A stretch of DNA of 64,000 nt from Nansenia antarctica (lineage: Eukaryota; Chordata; Actinopteri; Argentiniformes; Microstomatidae), in NCBI GenBank assembly GCA_963989245.1, contig OZ022339.1, positions 62,499,773 through 62,563,772 of the forward strand, given 5' to 3'. The notes under the pieces were generated by a model, which made no database searches, was not told the origin of the DNA, and worked only from the letters and a program-made list of their open reading frames with translations. The position numbers were made by a program, and so were the translations under genes. The first letter of the stretch is position 1. Every line of letters begins with the position of its first letter. Positions 24,053-35,000 of this stretch are shown here, in pieces.

Positions 24053-27000
24053 ACTTACTTACTTACTTACGCCTATCGCTCCTTTTGGAGGAGCATAGGC
24101 CGTCGACAACAGTTCGCCAGGGTCCTCTGTCCTGTGCTTTGCTTTCCAGCTGTTTCCATGTTAGTCCACTCTGTGTGATGTCTGTCTCCAAGTCCCTGCG
24201 CCAGGTGTTCTTGGGCCGGCCTCTCTTCCTTTTGCCTTGGGGGTTCCATCTAAGGGCCTGTCTGGTGGTGCTGGTGTTTGGTTTGCGTAGTGTGTGGCCG
24301 ATCCATCCCCACCTTCTTCTCTTGATTTGTTCTTCCACTGGTTGTTCGCCCGTTCTCTGCCAGAGATCGTTGTTACTGATGGTATCTGGCCAGTGGATGT
24401 TCAGGATCCGCCTCAGGCATCTGTTGATGAATGACTGCACTCTAGTCATTGTGATCTTGGTTGTCCTCCACGTCTCTGATCCGTATAGGAGTACTGGCTT
24501 GATGTTGGATTTGAAGAGTCTGATCTTTGTCCGCTGACTGATTACCTTGGAGCTCCAGATGTTCTTTAGTTGGATGTATGAGGCCCTTGCCTTGCTGATT
24601 CTTGCTCTGACATCTGCCTCCGTGCCACCCTTCTTGTCTATGATGCTACCTAGGTAGGTGAAGGATTCTACTTCCTCGAGTGCTGTTCCCTCCAGGTTTA
24701 CTGGGTCTTCGTTGTTTGTGTTGATCTTTAGGATTTTGGTCTTTGCTTGGTGGATGTTGAGGCCTAGTTGTGTTGAGGTGTCTGCCAGTATGTTTGTCTT
24801 CTCCTGCATCTGTTGTCGACTGTGGGATAGTAGGGCAAGGTCGTCTGCGAAGTCTAGGTCGTCCAGTTGTGTTGAGAGTGTCCACTGGATCCCGTTTCTC
24901 CTCTGTGCCGTTGTGGTCTTCAATATCCAGTCAATGGCCAGGAGGAAGAGGAAGGGGGACAGTATACCGCCTTGCCTTACTCCGGTCTTCACTTGGAAGC
25001 TTCGTGTGAGCTGCCCGCTGTGTATGACTCTGCAGGTCATTCCTTCATAGGAGTTCCTCATGATGTTGACAAGCTTTTCTGGTATGCCGTAGTGTCGAAG
25101 CAATTTCCAGAGGGTGTTTCTGTGGAGACTGTCAAATGCCTTCTCGTAGTCTACAAAGTTGATGTATAATGGAGAGTTCCATTCCAATGATTGCTCAACT
25201 ATGATTCGGAGGGTTGCAATCTGGTCTACACATGATCTATTGGGTCGGAAGCCTGCCTCCTGGTCTCTTAGCTGCGGATCCACCACTTTCTTTATTCGCT
25301 CGAGGAGGATTCTGTTGAAGATTTTTCCTGGCACTGATAAAAGCATGATTCCTCTGTAGTTGTGGCATTGGCTGAGGTCTCCTTTCTTAGGTATTTTGAC
25401 CAAGTAGCCTTCTTTCCAGTCTGTTGGCCCTTCCTCTTCCTCCCATATCTTCTCGAACAGGGGGTGTAGCATCTCTACCGAGGTGTCTATGTCTGCCTTC
25501 AGTGCCTCGGCAGGGATGTTGTCTGGTCCTGCTGCCTTACTATTCTTTAGTTGTGCAATGGCCTGTTGGATTTCCTGCTTGCTGGGCTTTCCACAGTTGA
25601 TGACTAAGTCAGTCTCCGCAGGTTGAATGTCCGGGGGGTTATGTGGTGTCGGTCTATTCAGGAGTTCTTCAAAATACTCTGCCCATCCCTCTTGCTGTTG
25701 GTCCAGTCTTGTGATGGTCTTTCCTTCCTTGTTTTTGATTGGTCGTTCTGGTCTGCTGAACTTTCCGGACAGTTTCTTGGTGGTGTCATACAGTTCCTTC
25801 ATGTTTCCTTTTGCTGCTGCCTCTTCTGCTTCTTTAGCCAGGTTGTCGATGTAGTTTCGCTTGTCCTTCTTGGCATTTCTTTTGACCTTTCTGTTTGCCT
25901 CAGTGTACTCTCTTTGGGCTTTTGCCTTGGTTGCCCTTGTTCGGCTGTTGTTAACGTCTGTCTTTTTCTGTCTCCTTTCTTCTATGTTGCGTAGTGTTTC
26001 TGCTGATATCCACTCTTTGTGGTTTCTCTTCTTTATTCCAATCACTTCCTCACATGTTGTTATGAGGGTTTCCCTTATCCTTTCCCATTGGTCTTGCTGG
26101 TCTCCTTCGTCACTGCTTAGATCTTGCAAGGCTTGATATCTGTTCTTCAGCTTCAGTGTGAACACTTCTCTTGTCTGTGTGTCTTTTAAGAGGTGGACAT
26201 TGAATTTCTGTTTCTTTGATGTTGTTTCCATCCAGTGCTTCTTCAGTTTCAACTTGAGCATAGCGCTTAGTAGGTGGTGATCTGATGCTATGTCTGCTCC
26301 TCGCCTTACTCGCAGGTCCTGTAGTGATCTCCTGAACTTGCTGGTTATGCAGAAGTGGTCTATCTGGTTCTCGGTCACTCCATCCGGTGATACCCAGGTT
26401 GCCTTGTGGATCCTCTTATGTGGGAAAACGCTTCCTCCGATAACCAGGTTGTTCAGGGCACAGGTGTCCACAAATCTCTCTCCATTCTCATTCATTTCTC
26501 CTAGGCCATGCTTTCCCATCACTTTTTCGAAGCCTGTGTTGTCTCTGCCAATCTTTGCATTGAAGTCCCCCATGAGAATGTTGATGTCTTTTCCTTTTTG
26601 TTGATCCAGGATGCTCTGCAGTCTGTTGTAGAACTCATCCTTTTTTCCATCGTCACTGTCATTGGTTGGTGCATAGCATTGTATCACGTTCAACTTGATT
26701 TTCCTTTTCTTGGTTCTGAAGGTGGCTGTTATAATTCTTGATCCATGTGCCTCCCATCCAATCAGTGCTTTCTTTGCTGTTGTTGATAGCAAAAGGCCAA
26801 CCCCCTCAGTGTGAGGGGCTTTGTCTTCTTCGTGCCCAGAGTAGAGTAGCAGCTCTCCTGTCTGCAGTCTTTGTTGTCCAGATTGTGTCCATCGTGACTC
26901 ACTAATTCCTAAAAGATCTAGTTTGTACCTCTTCATTTCTGCTGCTACTTGTATGGTTTTTCCGGTCTCATACAAGGTCCTGACGTTCCATGTTCCAATT

Positions 27001-27355
27001 CGTATGTCTCTGGTTGACAGAAGGGGTTTCGGCTCTGCGACTTCTGTGACTTGACAGCTTTCATCACACAGCGTCATATTTCCTCTCATTGAGGATCCTT
27101 CTTCTTCCAGGGCTGAGGTCTGTTCTGTTGTCAACGTTTTTGTAACGGATTGTTTTCTACGGGATGGGGTTGTTGGCCCCACGCCCAACCCCCAACCTGG
27201 AGGACCAGGTGCTGCTTTTCGTCTGGCCCCTCCTCTGAAACCTGCCCGGCTTGGTTGAACCTGCCAGGGGTGTAAACCCCGGCCGGTATAGCTCTCAGAG
27301 TCATAGAAGCACACAAGCTGCCCCACCACGGCAAGGTATCAGCACGATGGGACAG
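24053..27355 (-). mobile_element. RTE-like LINE, apparently complete insertion
   Basis: The element runs on the minus strand from 27355 to 24053 and ends in a short (GTAA)n tail. The 13-bp sequence agtcgatgtcctt flanks it perfectly at 24040-24052 and 27356-27368, the mark of target-primed insertion. One long uninterrupted frame fills most of it. With an intact frame, a perfect duplication and a tetranucleotide tail, it looks young. Confidence 0.93.
24063..27329 (-). CDS. LINE endonuclease-reverse transcriptase
   Basis: This frame of about 1,088 codons encodes both enzymes needed for target-primed reverse transcription. The N-terminal third is an APE-type endonuclease with GTWNVRTL, SESRW, CYAPTND, GDFNAKIG, NQIDHF and SDHHL. 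The middle is a reverse transcriptase with NYRGIMLLSV, QAGFRPNRSC, FVDYEKAFDS, TGVRQGGILSP and the catalytic FADD box, then FTYLGSIID. The C-terminus has a WGWIGHTLRK...GRPKNTWRRDLE tail typical of RTE-like and related LINEs. All key acidic residues appear present. The leftmost start at 27329 is GTG; a Met about 80 codons in (before RGNMTLCDES) is a more likely start. I see no frameshift. Confidence 0.92.
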   Translation of the reverse strand: MVGQLVCFYDSESYTGRGLHPWQVQPSRAGFRGGARRKAAPGPPGWGLGVGPTTPSRRKQSVTKTLTTEQTSALEEEGSSMRGNMTLCDESCQVTEVAEPKPLLSTRDIRIGTWNVRTLYETGKTIQVAAEMKRYKLDLLGISESRWTQSGQQRLQTGELLLYSGHEEDKAPHTEGVGLLLSTTAKKALIGWEAHGSRIITATFRTKKRKIKLNVIQCYAPTNDSDDGKKDEFYNRLQSILDQQKGKDINILMGDFNAKIGRDNTGFEKVMGKHGLGEMNENGERFVDTCALNNLVIGGSVFPHKRIHKATWVSPDGVTENQIDHFCITSKFRRSLQDLRVRRGADIASDHHLLSAMLKLKLKKHWMETTSKKQKFNVHLLKDTQTREVFTLKLKNRYQALQDLSSDEGDQQDQWERIRETLITTCEEVIGIKKRNHKEWISAETLRNIEERRQKKTDVNNSRTRATKAKAQREYTEANRKVKRNAKKDKRNYIDNLAKEAEEAAAKGNMKELYDTTKKLSGKFSRPERPIKNKEGKTITRLDQQQEGWAEYFEELLNRPTPHNPPDIQPAETDLVINCGKPSKQEIQQAIAQLKNSKAAGPDNIPAEALKADIDTSVEMLHPLFEKIWEEEEGPTDWKEGYLVKIPKKGDLSQCHNYRGIMLLSVPGKIFNRILLERIKKVVDPQLRDQEAGFRPNRSCVDQIATLRIIVEQSLEWNSPLYINFVDYEKAFDSLHRNTLWKLLRHYGIPEKLVNIMRNSYEGMTCRVIHSGQLTRSFQVKTGVRQGGILSPFLFLLAIDWILKTTTAQRRNGIQWTLSTQLDDLDFADDLALLSHSRQQMQEKTNILADTSTQLGLNIHQAKTKILKINTNNEDPVNLEGTALEEVESFTYLGSIIDKKGGTEADVRARISKARASYIQLKNIWSSKVISQRTKIRLFKSNIKPVLLYGSETWRTTKITMTRVQSFINRCLRRILNIHWPDTISNNDLWQRTGEQPVEEQIKRRRWGWIGHTLRKPNTSTTRQALRWNPQGKRKRGRPKNTWRRDLETDITQSGLTWKQLESKAQDRGPWRTVVDGLCSSKRSDRRK

Positions 27356-28061
27356 AGTCGATGTCCTTGCTCATCTGAATTGTTCAGTGTGTGCCAAAGC
27401 TTCCCCAACGCAGGCAGTTTCAGTACTAGTTTCCTTTCAATTTGAGCAGTGCATATTGGGTCTGAATTCTTTCTAAAGCTCTGTGTATGAACCCCTACAA
27501 ACAAGGTAGGACATCAAAAATAGTATTTGCGCCTCTCATCTGTGCAATATTATTAGCTGTGTAAAAAAAAAACTAGAAAAAAATAAAAAACGAAAACGTT
27601 TAAGGTAATGAAAATAACAACTAGCTGTATCAGTGTTACATGTTTCAACGACTGCATACATTTGGAGCTTTTAAATATTGTTCAAGTTGTTGATGTATTG
27701 GGCACTTTAAAACCTTCGCAGAACATCCCAGTCTTTTTATCTCAGACGATTCAGTTGTGTGTTTGTGTGCTGTTTATATTTGCTGTTTCGACATAAAAAG
27801 CTTTACATTGCGCGCATTAGTGTTTTGTCTGCATCATGCTTCCATTTTCCCCGGTACCTCTGTTTTTTTTGTTTTTATTCCCACTATCATCAAATGGTAG
27901 TGCTGTATATTCTGCTATTAATATCAAATAAACGGCTTTGATTCATTCACATTCAATCTCTGCCTCCGGTCTTCATTTTCAGGATGTTGTCAGCTTGGGA
28001 TGGCCTCAGAACAGTCGTCGTGGTCATCTGGGAAACCACTGCATATGCATTTAATGATTCA

Positions 28062-28211
28062 AAGGGATAGTTTACAAAATCACATAAATATTATTTGGTT
28101 CTATAGGCCCTACCCTGAAATCAGTCTATGGAGAAGGGCAGACTTCAATCAACACCAACCATGTGTGGATACAGTATGTGATTTTGTAATTTGGGTGAAC
28201 TATCCATTTAG
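28062..28211. mobile_element. MITE with gggatagtt termini
   Basis: The left end (aagggatagtttacaaaatc) and right end (gattttgtaatttgggtgaa, then ctatcc) are imperfect inverted repeats about 150 bp apart. The aagggatagttcaccc-type terminus belongs to a widespread fish miniature element. Confidence 0.7.
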
Positions 28212-28675
28212 ATCAATGTTATCCATGTGTGATCGATTTATATCCCATAGGTTGGGTTAGTGGTTTGGTAAACTGAAAGTGTAGTACTGTAGTAGAACAC
28301 ATTAGGGTCAGGGTCACACATGCATACAGTTTTAAATGCAACATCCAGCAATGAGAGACTAAGTCTTTTATCTTTGATAGAACCACAAAGGGACAAATCT
28401 GCTGAATCATTTTTGGCAGTTTTATAAAACTCTACAACTCTAAATTATTAGATTTCAACTCCAGTAATAATCACTCCAACTCCACCTCTTTGGCTCTCCT
28501 TGTTGCTAGGGCAACACCCATCTTTTGTCTTATCTATTGACATTGGCTTTCTGTGGCCTGATAGGTCGGTCAGAGATAAGCTTTTTTAATATGTCTTTCT
28601 TTATCAAACGGATAGTACCAGCCACACTACCCCAGCAGCAAAGTTAGCTATGAGTGGAATGTTGATGGCTCCTAC

Positions 28676-28762
28676 CTGACAGAATACCATCGTTGCGCAG
28701 TGTTTGAATACTTTCTATTATAGAAAGTATTCAAACACTGCGCAACGATGCTATTCTGTCAG
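28676..28762. repeat. Near-perfect 87-bp palindrome
   Basis: Two 42-bp arms are reverse complements with one mismatch (28687 against 28751) and a 3-bp centre. The arm includes gcgcagtgtttgaatacttt. The sequence would fold into a long hairpin. There is no clear target duplication, so it may be a palindromic MITE or a hairpin RNA locus. Confidence 0.9.
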
Positions 28763-30309
28763 GGCCTAAACTCTCTAAGGTGAATATAATGGTAATGTCT
28801 TATTGTTTACTTATAATTGTAATAAATAATTGGAATCTTTCCTATGACTTCAAGCATAACTTCTTCTTTAACAATGACTTAACAGTATTGAGTTTGGGTA
28901 TTGTTTGCTCAGCAGCCACGTCTCATCACCTTGGAGTTAGTCAACAGTGAGTGAGTACGCTGGTCCACACTTGATCTATCTATGACACTACTGCGCTCTA
29001 TAGGGGTTTTGATGAATGGTTCAATAGATATGCATCATATGCATATTGAACAGACTGCAAGGATGTTGTACTGATGGGAGGTGTCCGACCAATTGTGGTG
29101 GGCCGGTCTGAGACAAAAGGCAGGGCCTAATTTTTGTCCAAGTCCAGCCCTGGGCACACATAGTTTTGTTCAAAACAATTATTTCCTGAGGAAAATCCCA
29201 GAGGGAGAACCTCAGAGCAGTGAAGGGTTCCATCCCCTCAGGTTGGCTCCACGCTTGGCGACATGAAAACCCAAGTTGGGCAGAACCTTGGTTCCATAGC
29301 GAACAGTCACTCAGAGTGAGCCGACCACATCAATTCTGGTGTCTCCATAGACACCATGACAGTGGCAGTGAGCAGAACCATTTTGGGTAAGTGTTCAGGA
29401 GAGACACACTGGTGTCTGTGTCCAACAGCAGAGGAACGCACACATCACTGAGGTCAACTGCAACAATTGCAACACCTCTGACTACATTTGATGTCAAGCT
29501 GTGCTGAGCAGGATTATCTTGTCTCCATGTCATTAAGTCATATTTATGTCATGACACTCAAAGACGCTTTACAAACTGAAAAGATTGAGTAGTAATAAAA
29601 ATATATAAAAGAAATAAAAGAAAGTATAGGGGCCTAATTAAGGTAGTGCTGGGGACACATTGGAAGGGGAGGGGGAGAGGGTTAACTGGTGAAGGCAAGC
29701 TTGAAGAGGTGGGTTTTAAGGGCCACGTGTGCCACAATTACTGGCACACCTAGAAATTCTTATGAACAAAATATAACTGAAGCATTTTTTCCATTTATAT
29801 TTTACTGGCTGTTGATCAGAGAGTTTTTCTTTCAAGCAGTAATCCATGACTTCCTGTTTCACTGGGGTATTAATATGAGGTGACACAGATGCCATATTCC
29901 CATATTCATACATCAACATGGGAAAGATAAGAGAACACACAAATCAAATGAGGTAAAGCTGTGTTGATTTTGTAATGTAACAAGCATTCTGATAGAGTTA
30001 GGCAGATATCTCAATTTGGCCCAAATATCACTTAGGCAATGATGCTATGAGGCATATTGCCCTATCTCTGTTGACACTGCCCTGGATGATGCAGAAGCGC
30101 TTTTTAACTACGACACAAGTCCGTTCCAACCACCGCCAGCTACAATAACCTTTCATCACATATCACCACAGTGAAAATATCAATATTTCTTATTGGGCAG
30201 CATTTTCTAAAAATGTTTGTTCTTGCACAGAACAATATGGTTGCAATTAAATGTTGTGTCTTTGTCCAAACCAGCATGATAAGGTAGATAAACTTTGATT
30301 CCTGTCCAG

Positions 30310-30552
30310 AGTCTGTGGACGATCTTAAAGTCATTTTGAAAGAAATATTAGACCATGACCAGGACAATAGGTGGCCAGCTATTTTTACTGTGGCCCGTTT
30401 TTCACTGGAGCATGAGTTCAGACATAGAGAAAGAAACATTGCCGTTGAAAACAACTTGGTTAAAGACCAAAAGCATGACATCTTAGAGAGACTTGCATAC
30501 AGTGACAAAGAGTTTGGGAAAGTAGCTGCAGCTCTAGTTTTCCAAACACCCC
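30310..30552 (+). pseudogene. Unrecognised coding exon, 5' part, split by a retrotransposon
   Basis: A good acceptor (gattcctgtccag) is followed by 243 bp that stay open in one frame (phase 1 entry). It encodes VDDLKVILKEILDHDQDN, then a charged helical stretch, and ends near AAALVFQTP. Composition and the acceptor support a real exon. The protein has no motif I can name: it is a soluble, Lys/Glu/Arg-rich segment without signal or membrane features. The frame resumes at 35122 on the other side of a gypsy insertion, after the duplicated acccc. The two halves give about 150 uninterrupted codons to a TAA at 35328. I infer a recently broken, or polymorphic, host exon. Confidence 0.6.
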
Positions 30553-30668
30553 TGTATCAATGTGCACACACACACTTGGTCGCCATTCATCAAACTGCTT
30601 TATTGGTCACGTTGTACATTCAACATGCAGTAGCTGGTATAGCGCCCCTACAGGCCACTATCGGTACA
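30553..30668 (-). repeat. 3' LTR of the gypsy element
   Basis: 116 bp, identical to the copy at 35001-35116. It is preceded, in element orientation, by the polypurine tract aaaaagggaga. Confidence 0.96.
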
Positions 30669-31029
30669 TCTCCCTTTTTCTAAGGATTAAGATGAAGTTG
30701 ATCTCAGAGAATAACAGTTCACAGATATTACAAGTCTATATCTATAGCTTAGCATACGTACTAGAATTCTCAAGATGTACTCTCCAGCTTGTACAAATAA
30801 ACAATGTAACGGTACTCTAAACAGTACAATTATTACACTTCTCTTAACTCTTCCCTTTTTTTTTTTTTTTTTTTTTTTCATTGAAAACAAACTGTAATGG
30901 AACCATACAGCATCAATTCACAAATAACCTGAGTCCAGAAACAAACAGTAATGACCCTGAGAACAGAACTCCAAGTCCGCAATAAAAAATTAAATAAAAA
31001 TAATAAACCCACCCTTTCTGTGCGTGTTA

Positions 31030-34000
31030 TTAGCACTCCTCTACAAGTCTCCTAGGTTTGACAATGGACCTACTCGGCCTTTGAACCCGCTCCACCCCAG
31101 GGGAGGGTGACTCGACAGGAGGGCTGTCCGTGTCTGATTGAGTATGCCCCCCTTCTATTTGCTCTCCCGGAGTCTCCCTGTCATTGCCATTCTCTGCAGG
31201 CTGTGGTTCTGGGCGTGGAATCTTCAACAGGTGTCTCCGGTTCCTGCGGATTGTATTGCCATTCTCGTATGATCTTGGAGCAGTCTCTTTAAGGACCTGT
31301 GCGACCGGTCCCCATCTTCCTTCGCATCTGACTCTCACTAGGTCCTCTCGTTCAAGAGGTCCCAAGGGCCGTGCTCTTTTGTCATAGGCACGTTTGGACC
31401 GGTCCTCTCTCTGTGTGGACCGGTGCTCTCTCTGTGTGCGGTGGTCAGCGCGCTGGAGCAGGTGCTCTGCTGACGGCAGCTTTGTCTTGAGCCTCCTGTT
31501 CATCAGCAACTCTGCTGGTGAGCGGCCACCTTCCAGCGGTGATGCTCTGTAGTTGAGGACTGCCAGGTACGGGTCCTCACCCGCTTCCGCTGCTTTCCTT
31601 AGCAGTCGTTTCACGATTTGCACTCCCTTTTCCGCTAGACCATTTGACTGCGGGTACAGTGGGCTTGAGGTTACATGCTTGAATCCATACTGTTTTCCGA
31701 ACTCTGCGAACTCCTGGCAGCTAAACTGCGGCCCATTATCACTTACTAAAGTCACTGGAATACCGTGCCTTGCGAAAATAGACTTAGAATGAGCGATCAC
31801 TTGCTTTGCTGTGGTATCAGACAACAGCGCATACTCTGGATAGTTTGAATGGTAGTCCACTATGATTAAATAGTCTCTCCCTTTCAGCTGAAATAAGTCT
31901 GCACCTACTTTTTCCCATGGCTCGGTTGGTTTGCTATGAGGCAGAAGCGGCTCTCTAGGCTGCATATATCTATGCTGTTGGCAAATCCCACATCGCTGTA
32001 CTACAGTCTCAATATCTCTGTTCATGTATGGCCAAAACAGTACCTCACGAGCCCGCCTCTTGCTTTTCTCTATTCCCAAATGGCCCTCATGTGCTAACTT
32101 AGCCATCTCTGGTCTCATGGAGCCGGGAACTACTATTTTGTTACCTTTAAGGAGTACCCCGTCGATCACTGTCAGTTCATCTCTAGTGTGACGATACGGA
32201 CTTGGCAGTATCCTGGCCTCATCTCCTGGTGAGAGGATGGCCGCTATGACCTCCTGCAACTCTCTGTCGCTTGCTGTTTCCTGCGCGAACTGGGCCCATT
32301 TCTCATTTGATGCAGGCAGCTGGGCCTTCACACAGTCCACATGGATTTGCACCTCCTGCTCGGTGCTGCTCGGGCCCGTGTCACTCAAACTCGCTCTGCT
32401 GAGAGCGTCTGCCACTATTAAGTACTTTCCTGGAGTGAACTCGAGCGTCATGTGGTACTTCTGTAGCCGTAACATGAGACGCTGGATGCGTGGCGGTGCA
32501 TCTCCAAGTGGCTTTCTGGAAATGGCAATAAGCGGCTTGTGATCAGTCTCTAGTATTATTTCCCTGCCGTAGATATATTCATGGAACTTTTCACATCCGA
32601 AAACCGCGCCTAATGTCTCTTTCTCAATTTGCGCATAGTTGCGCTCTGCAGATGACATCGTTCGGGATGCGTAAGCGACGGGAAACCATTCTGTGCCGTG
32701 TCGTTGGAGCAGCACCGCTCCGAGACCCTCTTTGGATGCATCAGTAGAGACTTTGACCGGTTTGTCAACATCATAGTACTTTAACACCGGCTCTTTGATC
32801 AGGTTGGCCTTTAACACCTCCCACTCATTTGCATGTTCGTGTTCCCACTGCCATTCGTTTTGCTTTTCCAGTAGACTACGGAGGGCCTTTGAGCTTGCAG
32901 ACAGATTTGGTATGAACTTCCCCATGTAGTTGACTAACCCTAATGCTCTTTGCAGGTCTGTTTTATCTTTTGGCGCTGGCATCTCTACTATTGCCCTTAT
33001 TTTCTCTGGATCAGGCTGTATCCCTTCCGCGGACAACTTGTCACCTAGGTAAGTAACCTCTGTCACCCCAAACTCACATTTCGACTTGTTCAGTTTAAGC
33101 CCTGCTTTACGTGCTTGTTCTAGCACCCCGCGTAGCCTCTCGTCGTGTTCTTCTTTTGTTGTGCCCCAGACCACTATGTCGTCAATAAACACACCCACAC
33201 CCTCCATACCATCAAACAGCTGCTGCACTGTTTTGTGGAACACCTCTGGAGCTGAGCATATCCCAAACGGTAAGCGGAGAAAGCAATGCCTTCCAAATGG
33301 TGTGTTAAAGGTACACAGTTTGGAGCTGTCTTCGTCTAGAACGATCTGATAGAACCCTGATGATGCGTCTAACTTAGAAAAGAAACGCGCGCCTGCCATA
33401 GCATTAGTTATGTCTGAGTTAGTTGGTAGTTTGTAGTGTTCTCTTTTGATCCACTTATTCAGGTCTTTTGGGTCTATACAGAGCCTCAAGTCACCATTCT
33501 TTTTCTCAACTATCACCAGAGAACTGACCCACTCAGTCGGTTCCTCTACTTTCCTCACTATGCCCTTCTCTATAAGGGCTTGTAGTTCTGCTTTCAGCCT
33601 AGCTTTAAGGGTCACCGGCACCTTCCTTGCCGGGTGGATGACAGGTTCCGCATTTGCTTTTAACTGGATTCTGTACTGCCCAGGTAGGCATCCTATACCA
33701 CCGAAGACGTCTCTATATTGCTTCCTTATTTTTTCTGTGTCAGCTACAGTCTCATGCTGTTCCTCAGCTGCACCACTAGGTGTCACTACAGACCTGTCAA
33801 TTACATGCACTCTTTTGATGAGGCCCAATCTCTCACAGGATTTCAGACCTAATATGGTCTGTCTATCACCCTCAACCAACACAAACATAGCATTAACAGA
33901 GTGCCCTTTCCTTGACAGTGTGACCCTACATACCCCTTTTGTAGGAATCGGTTCATCATTGTACGTTCTCAGATTAACCTTTTTCACATGCACTTTTGGC

Positions 34001-34965
34001 TTCTTGTACAGTTTATTAAAGTCTTTCATCGTTAGTATGTTCACCTGAGCCCCCGTGTCCAATTTCAGAGGAATTGTCGTTCCATTGATTTCCAGATTGG
34101 CTATCCACTCCTCCTTATTGTCCTCGTTCTCCACAGTTCCCACGAACCACTTCTCGTCATCCTCGTCTGTGTCGGTCGTGTCGCTGCCTTGTTGCACCAC
34201 CTGTACTTTCTTTGACAGGCAGCATCGGGCGTAGTGATTCTTCCTACCGCATTTGCGACAGTCCACACCGTAAGCCGGGCAGTTATTCGCTGCATGTCTG
34301 CCCCCGCATCTGTCACAGTCTGTGTCCTTTGTGGGCCTGGGCGCGCGGGACTTTCCTTTGCTGTTCCACCTGCTAGCGGCCCTCTCATGCACTCTCTCAT
34401 GCACCGCGTCCACCGATGCTGGTTCGGGCTCGAATGACTTGAGCTGCATCTTGGCGCTCTCTGACGCCTGGCAGATTTGTACTGCCTTCTCCAGGCTCAA
34501 ATTGGATTCTCTGAGCAGTTGCATTCTCACCTTCTTGTCGACAACGCCGATGACGACCTGATCCCTTATTAGCGAGTCACACAATGTGCCAAAGTTGCAC
34601 GACTGGCTTTTCAGACGCAAGTCCGTGACAAACTGTTCAATGGATTCTGACTCGGCCTGTACTCTGTTGCGAAAAACATACCGTTCGTACGTCTCATTTT
34701 TCCTAGGTGTGCAATATTCCTCAAACTTTGCTAGCACTGCTGCATACTTTTGGTCATCGCCCTCAGGAAACCGAAACGTGTTGAAAACGTCCCTCGCGGC
34801 TCTGCCTGCCACTGTGAGAAGCAGTGCTACCCTTCGACGTTCATGTTTCGCCTCTTCCAGACCGATTGCCAACACGTACAGCTCAAAACTTTGCTTGAAA
34901 GCTTTCCAGTTCTCGTGGACATTTCCACTTAACTTCAACTCGTCCGGCGACCGAATGTTATTCAT
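31030..34965 (-). CDS. Ty3/gypsy gag-pol polyprotein
   Basis: A single frame of 1,311 codons starts at ATG 34965. Gag occupies about residues 1-210 and is followed by two CCHC zinc knuckles (about 217-249). The aspartic protease has LKLDTGAQ at about 300-307. Reverse transcriptase spans about 440-640 with the catalytic FIDD box near 594. RNase H (STDASKEGLG) starts near 740. The integrase has an HHCC finger (HEGHLGIEK...CGICQQH) and a D,D-35-E core (SDNGPQF). No stop or frameshift is seen. Two knuckles, very short LTRs and one fused frame suggest the mag lineage, but this is inferred. Confidence 0.95.
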   Translation of the reverse strand: MNNIRSPDELKLSGNVHENWKAFKQSFELYVLAIGLEEAKHERRRVALLLTVAGRAARDVFNTFRFPEGDDQKYAAVLAKFEEYCTPRKNETYERYVFRNRVQAESESIEQFVTDLRLKSQSCNFGTLCDSLIRDQVVIGVVDKKVRMQLLRESNLSLEKAVQICQASESAKMQLKSFEPEPASVDAVHERVHERAASRWNSKGKSRAPRPTKDTDCDRCGGRHAANNCPAYGVDCRKCGRKNHYARCCLSKKVQVVQQGSDTTDTDEDDEKWFVGTVENEDNKEEWIANLEINGTTIPLKLDTGAQVNILTMKDFNKLYKKPKVHVKKVNLRTYNDEPIPTKGVCRVTLSRKGHSVNAMFVLVEGDRQTILGLKSCERLGLIKRVHVIDRSVVTPSGAAEEQHETVADTEKIRKQYRDVFGGIGCLPGQYRIQLKANAEPVIHPARKVPVTLKARLKAELQALIEKGIVRKVEEPTEWVSSLVIVEKKNGDLRLCIDPKDLNKWIKREHYKLPTNSDITNAMAGARFFSKLDASSGFYQIVLDEDSSKLCTFNTPFGRHCFLRLPFGICSAPEVFHKTVQQLFDGMEGVGVFIDDIVVWGTTKEEHDERLRGVLEQARKAGLKLNKSKCEFGVTEVTYLGDKLSAEGIQPDPEKIRAIVEMPAPKDKTDLQRALGLVNYMGKFIPNLSASSKALRSLLEKQNEWQWEHEHANEWEVLKANLIKEPVLKYYDVDKPVKVSTDASKEGLGAVLLQRHGTEWFPVAYASRTMSSAERNYAQIEKETLGAVFGCEKFHEYIYGREIILETDHKPLIAISRKPLGDAPPRIQRLMLRLQKYHMTLEFTPGKYLIVADALSRASLSDTGPSSTEQEVQIHVDCVKAQLPASNEKWAQFAQETASDRELQEVIAAILSPGDEARILPSPYRHTRDELTVIDGVLLKGNKIVVPGSMRPEMAKLAHEGHLGIEKSKRRAREVLFWPYMNRDIETVVQRCGICQQHRYMQPREPLLPHSKPTEPWEKVGADLFQLKGRDYLIIVDYHSNYPEYALLSDTTAKQVIAHSKSIFARHGIPVTLVSDNGPQFSCQEFAEFGKQYGFKHVTSSPLYPQSNGLAEKGVQIVKRLLRKAAEAGEDPYLAVLNYRASPLEGGRSPAELLMNRRLKTKLPSAEHLLQRADHRTQREHRSTQREDRSKRAYDKRARPLGPLEREDLVRVRCEGRWGPVAQVLKETAPRSYENGNTIRRNRRHLLKIPRPEPQPAENGNDRETPGEQIEGGHTQSDTDSPPVESPSPGVERVQRPSRSIVKPRRLVEEC

Positions 34966-34982
34966 CTTTGTAGGCTAGTGTC

Positions 34983-35000
34983 ACCCCACTCCTGGTACCA
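34983..35000 (-). other. Primer-binding site, tRNA-Leu-like
   Basis: Directly adjoining the 5' LTR, 18 bases equal the 3' end of a leucine tRNA plus CCA (accccactcctggtacca on the + strand). The tRNA-Leu(UAA) identity is from memory of vertebrate tRNA sequences. Confidence 0.7.

Larger units (their letters stand above)
27369..30309. other. Non-coding stretch with small inverted-repeat elements
   Basis: Mostly anonymous sequence. It contains the MITE at 28062, the palindrome at 28676, and a piece near 29090-29150 that resembles the hAT MITE at 47350 (ggcctaatttttgtccaagt ending in ccagccctg). I see no exon before 30310. Confidence 0.5.

Noticed and set aside
24085..26741. Many plus-strand open frames across 24-27 kb
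   Set aside because: All are antisense to the intact LINE frame on the minus strand.
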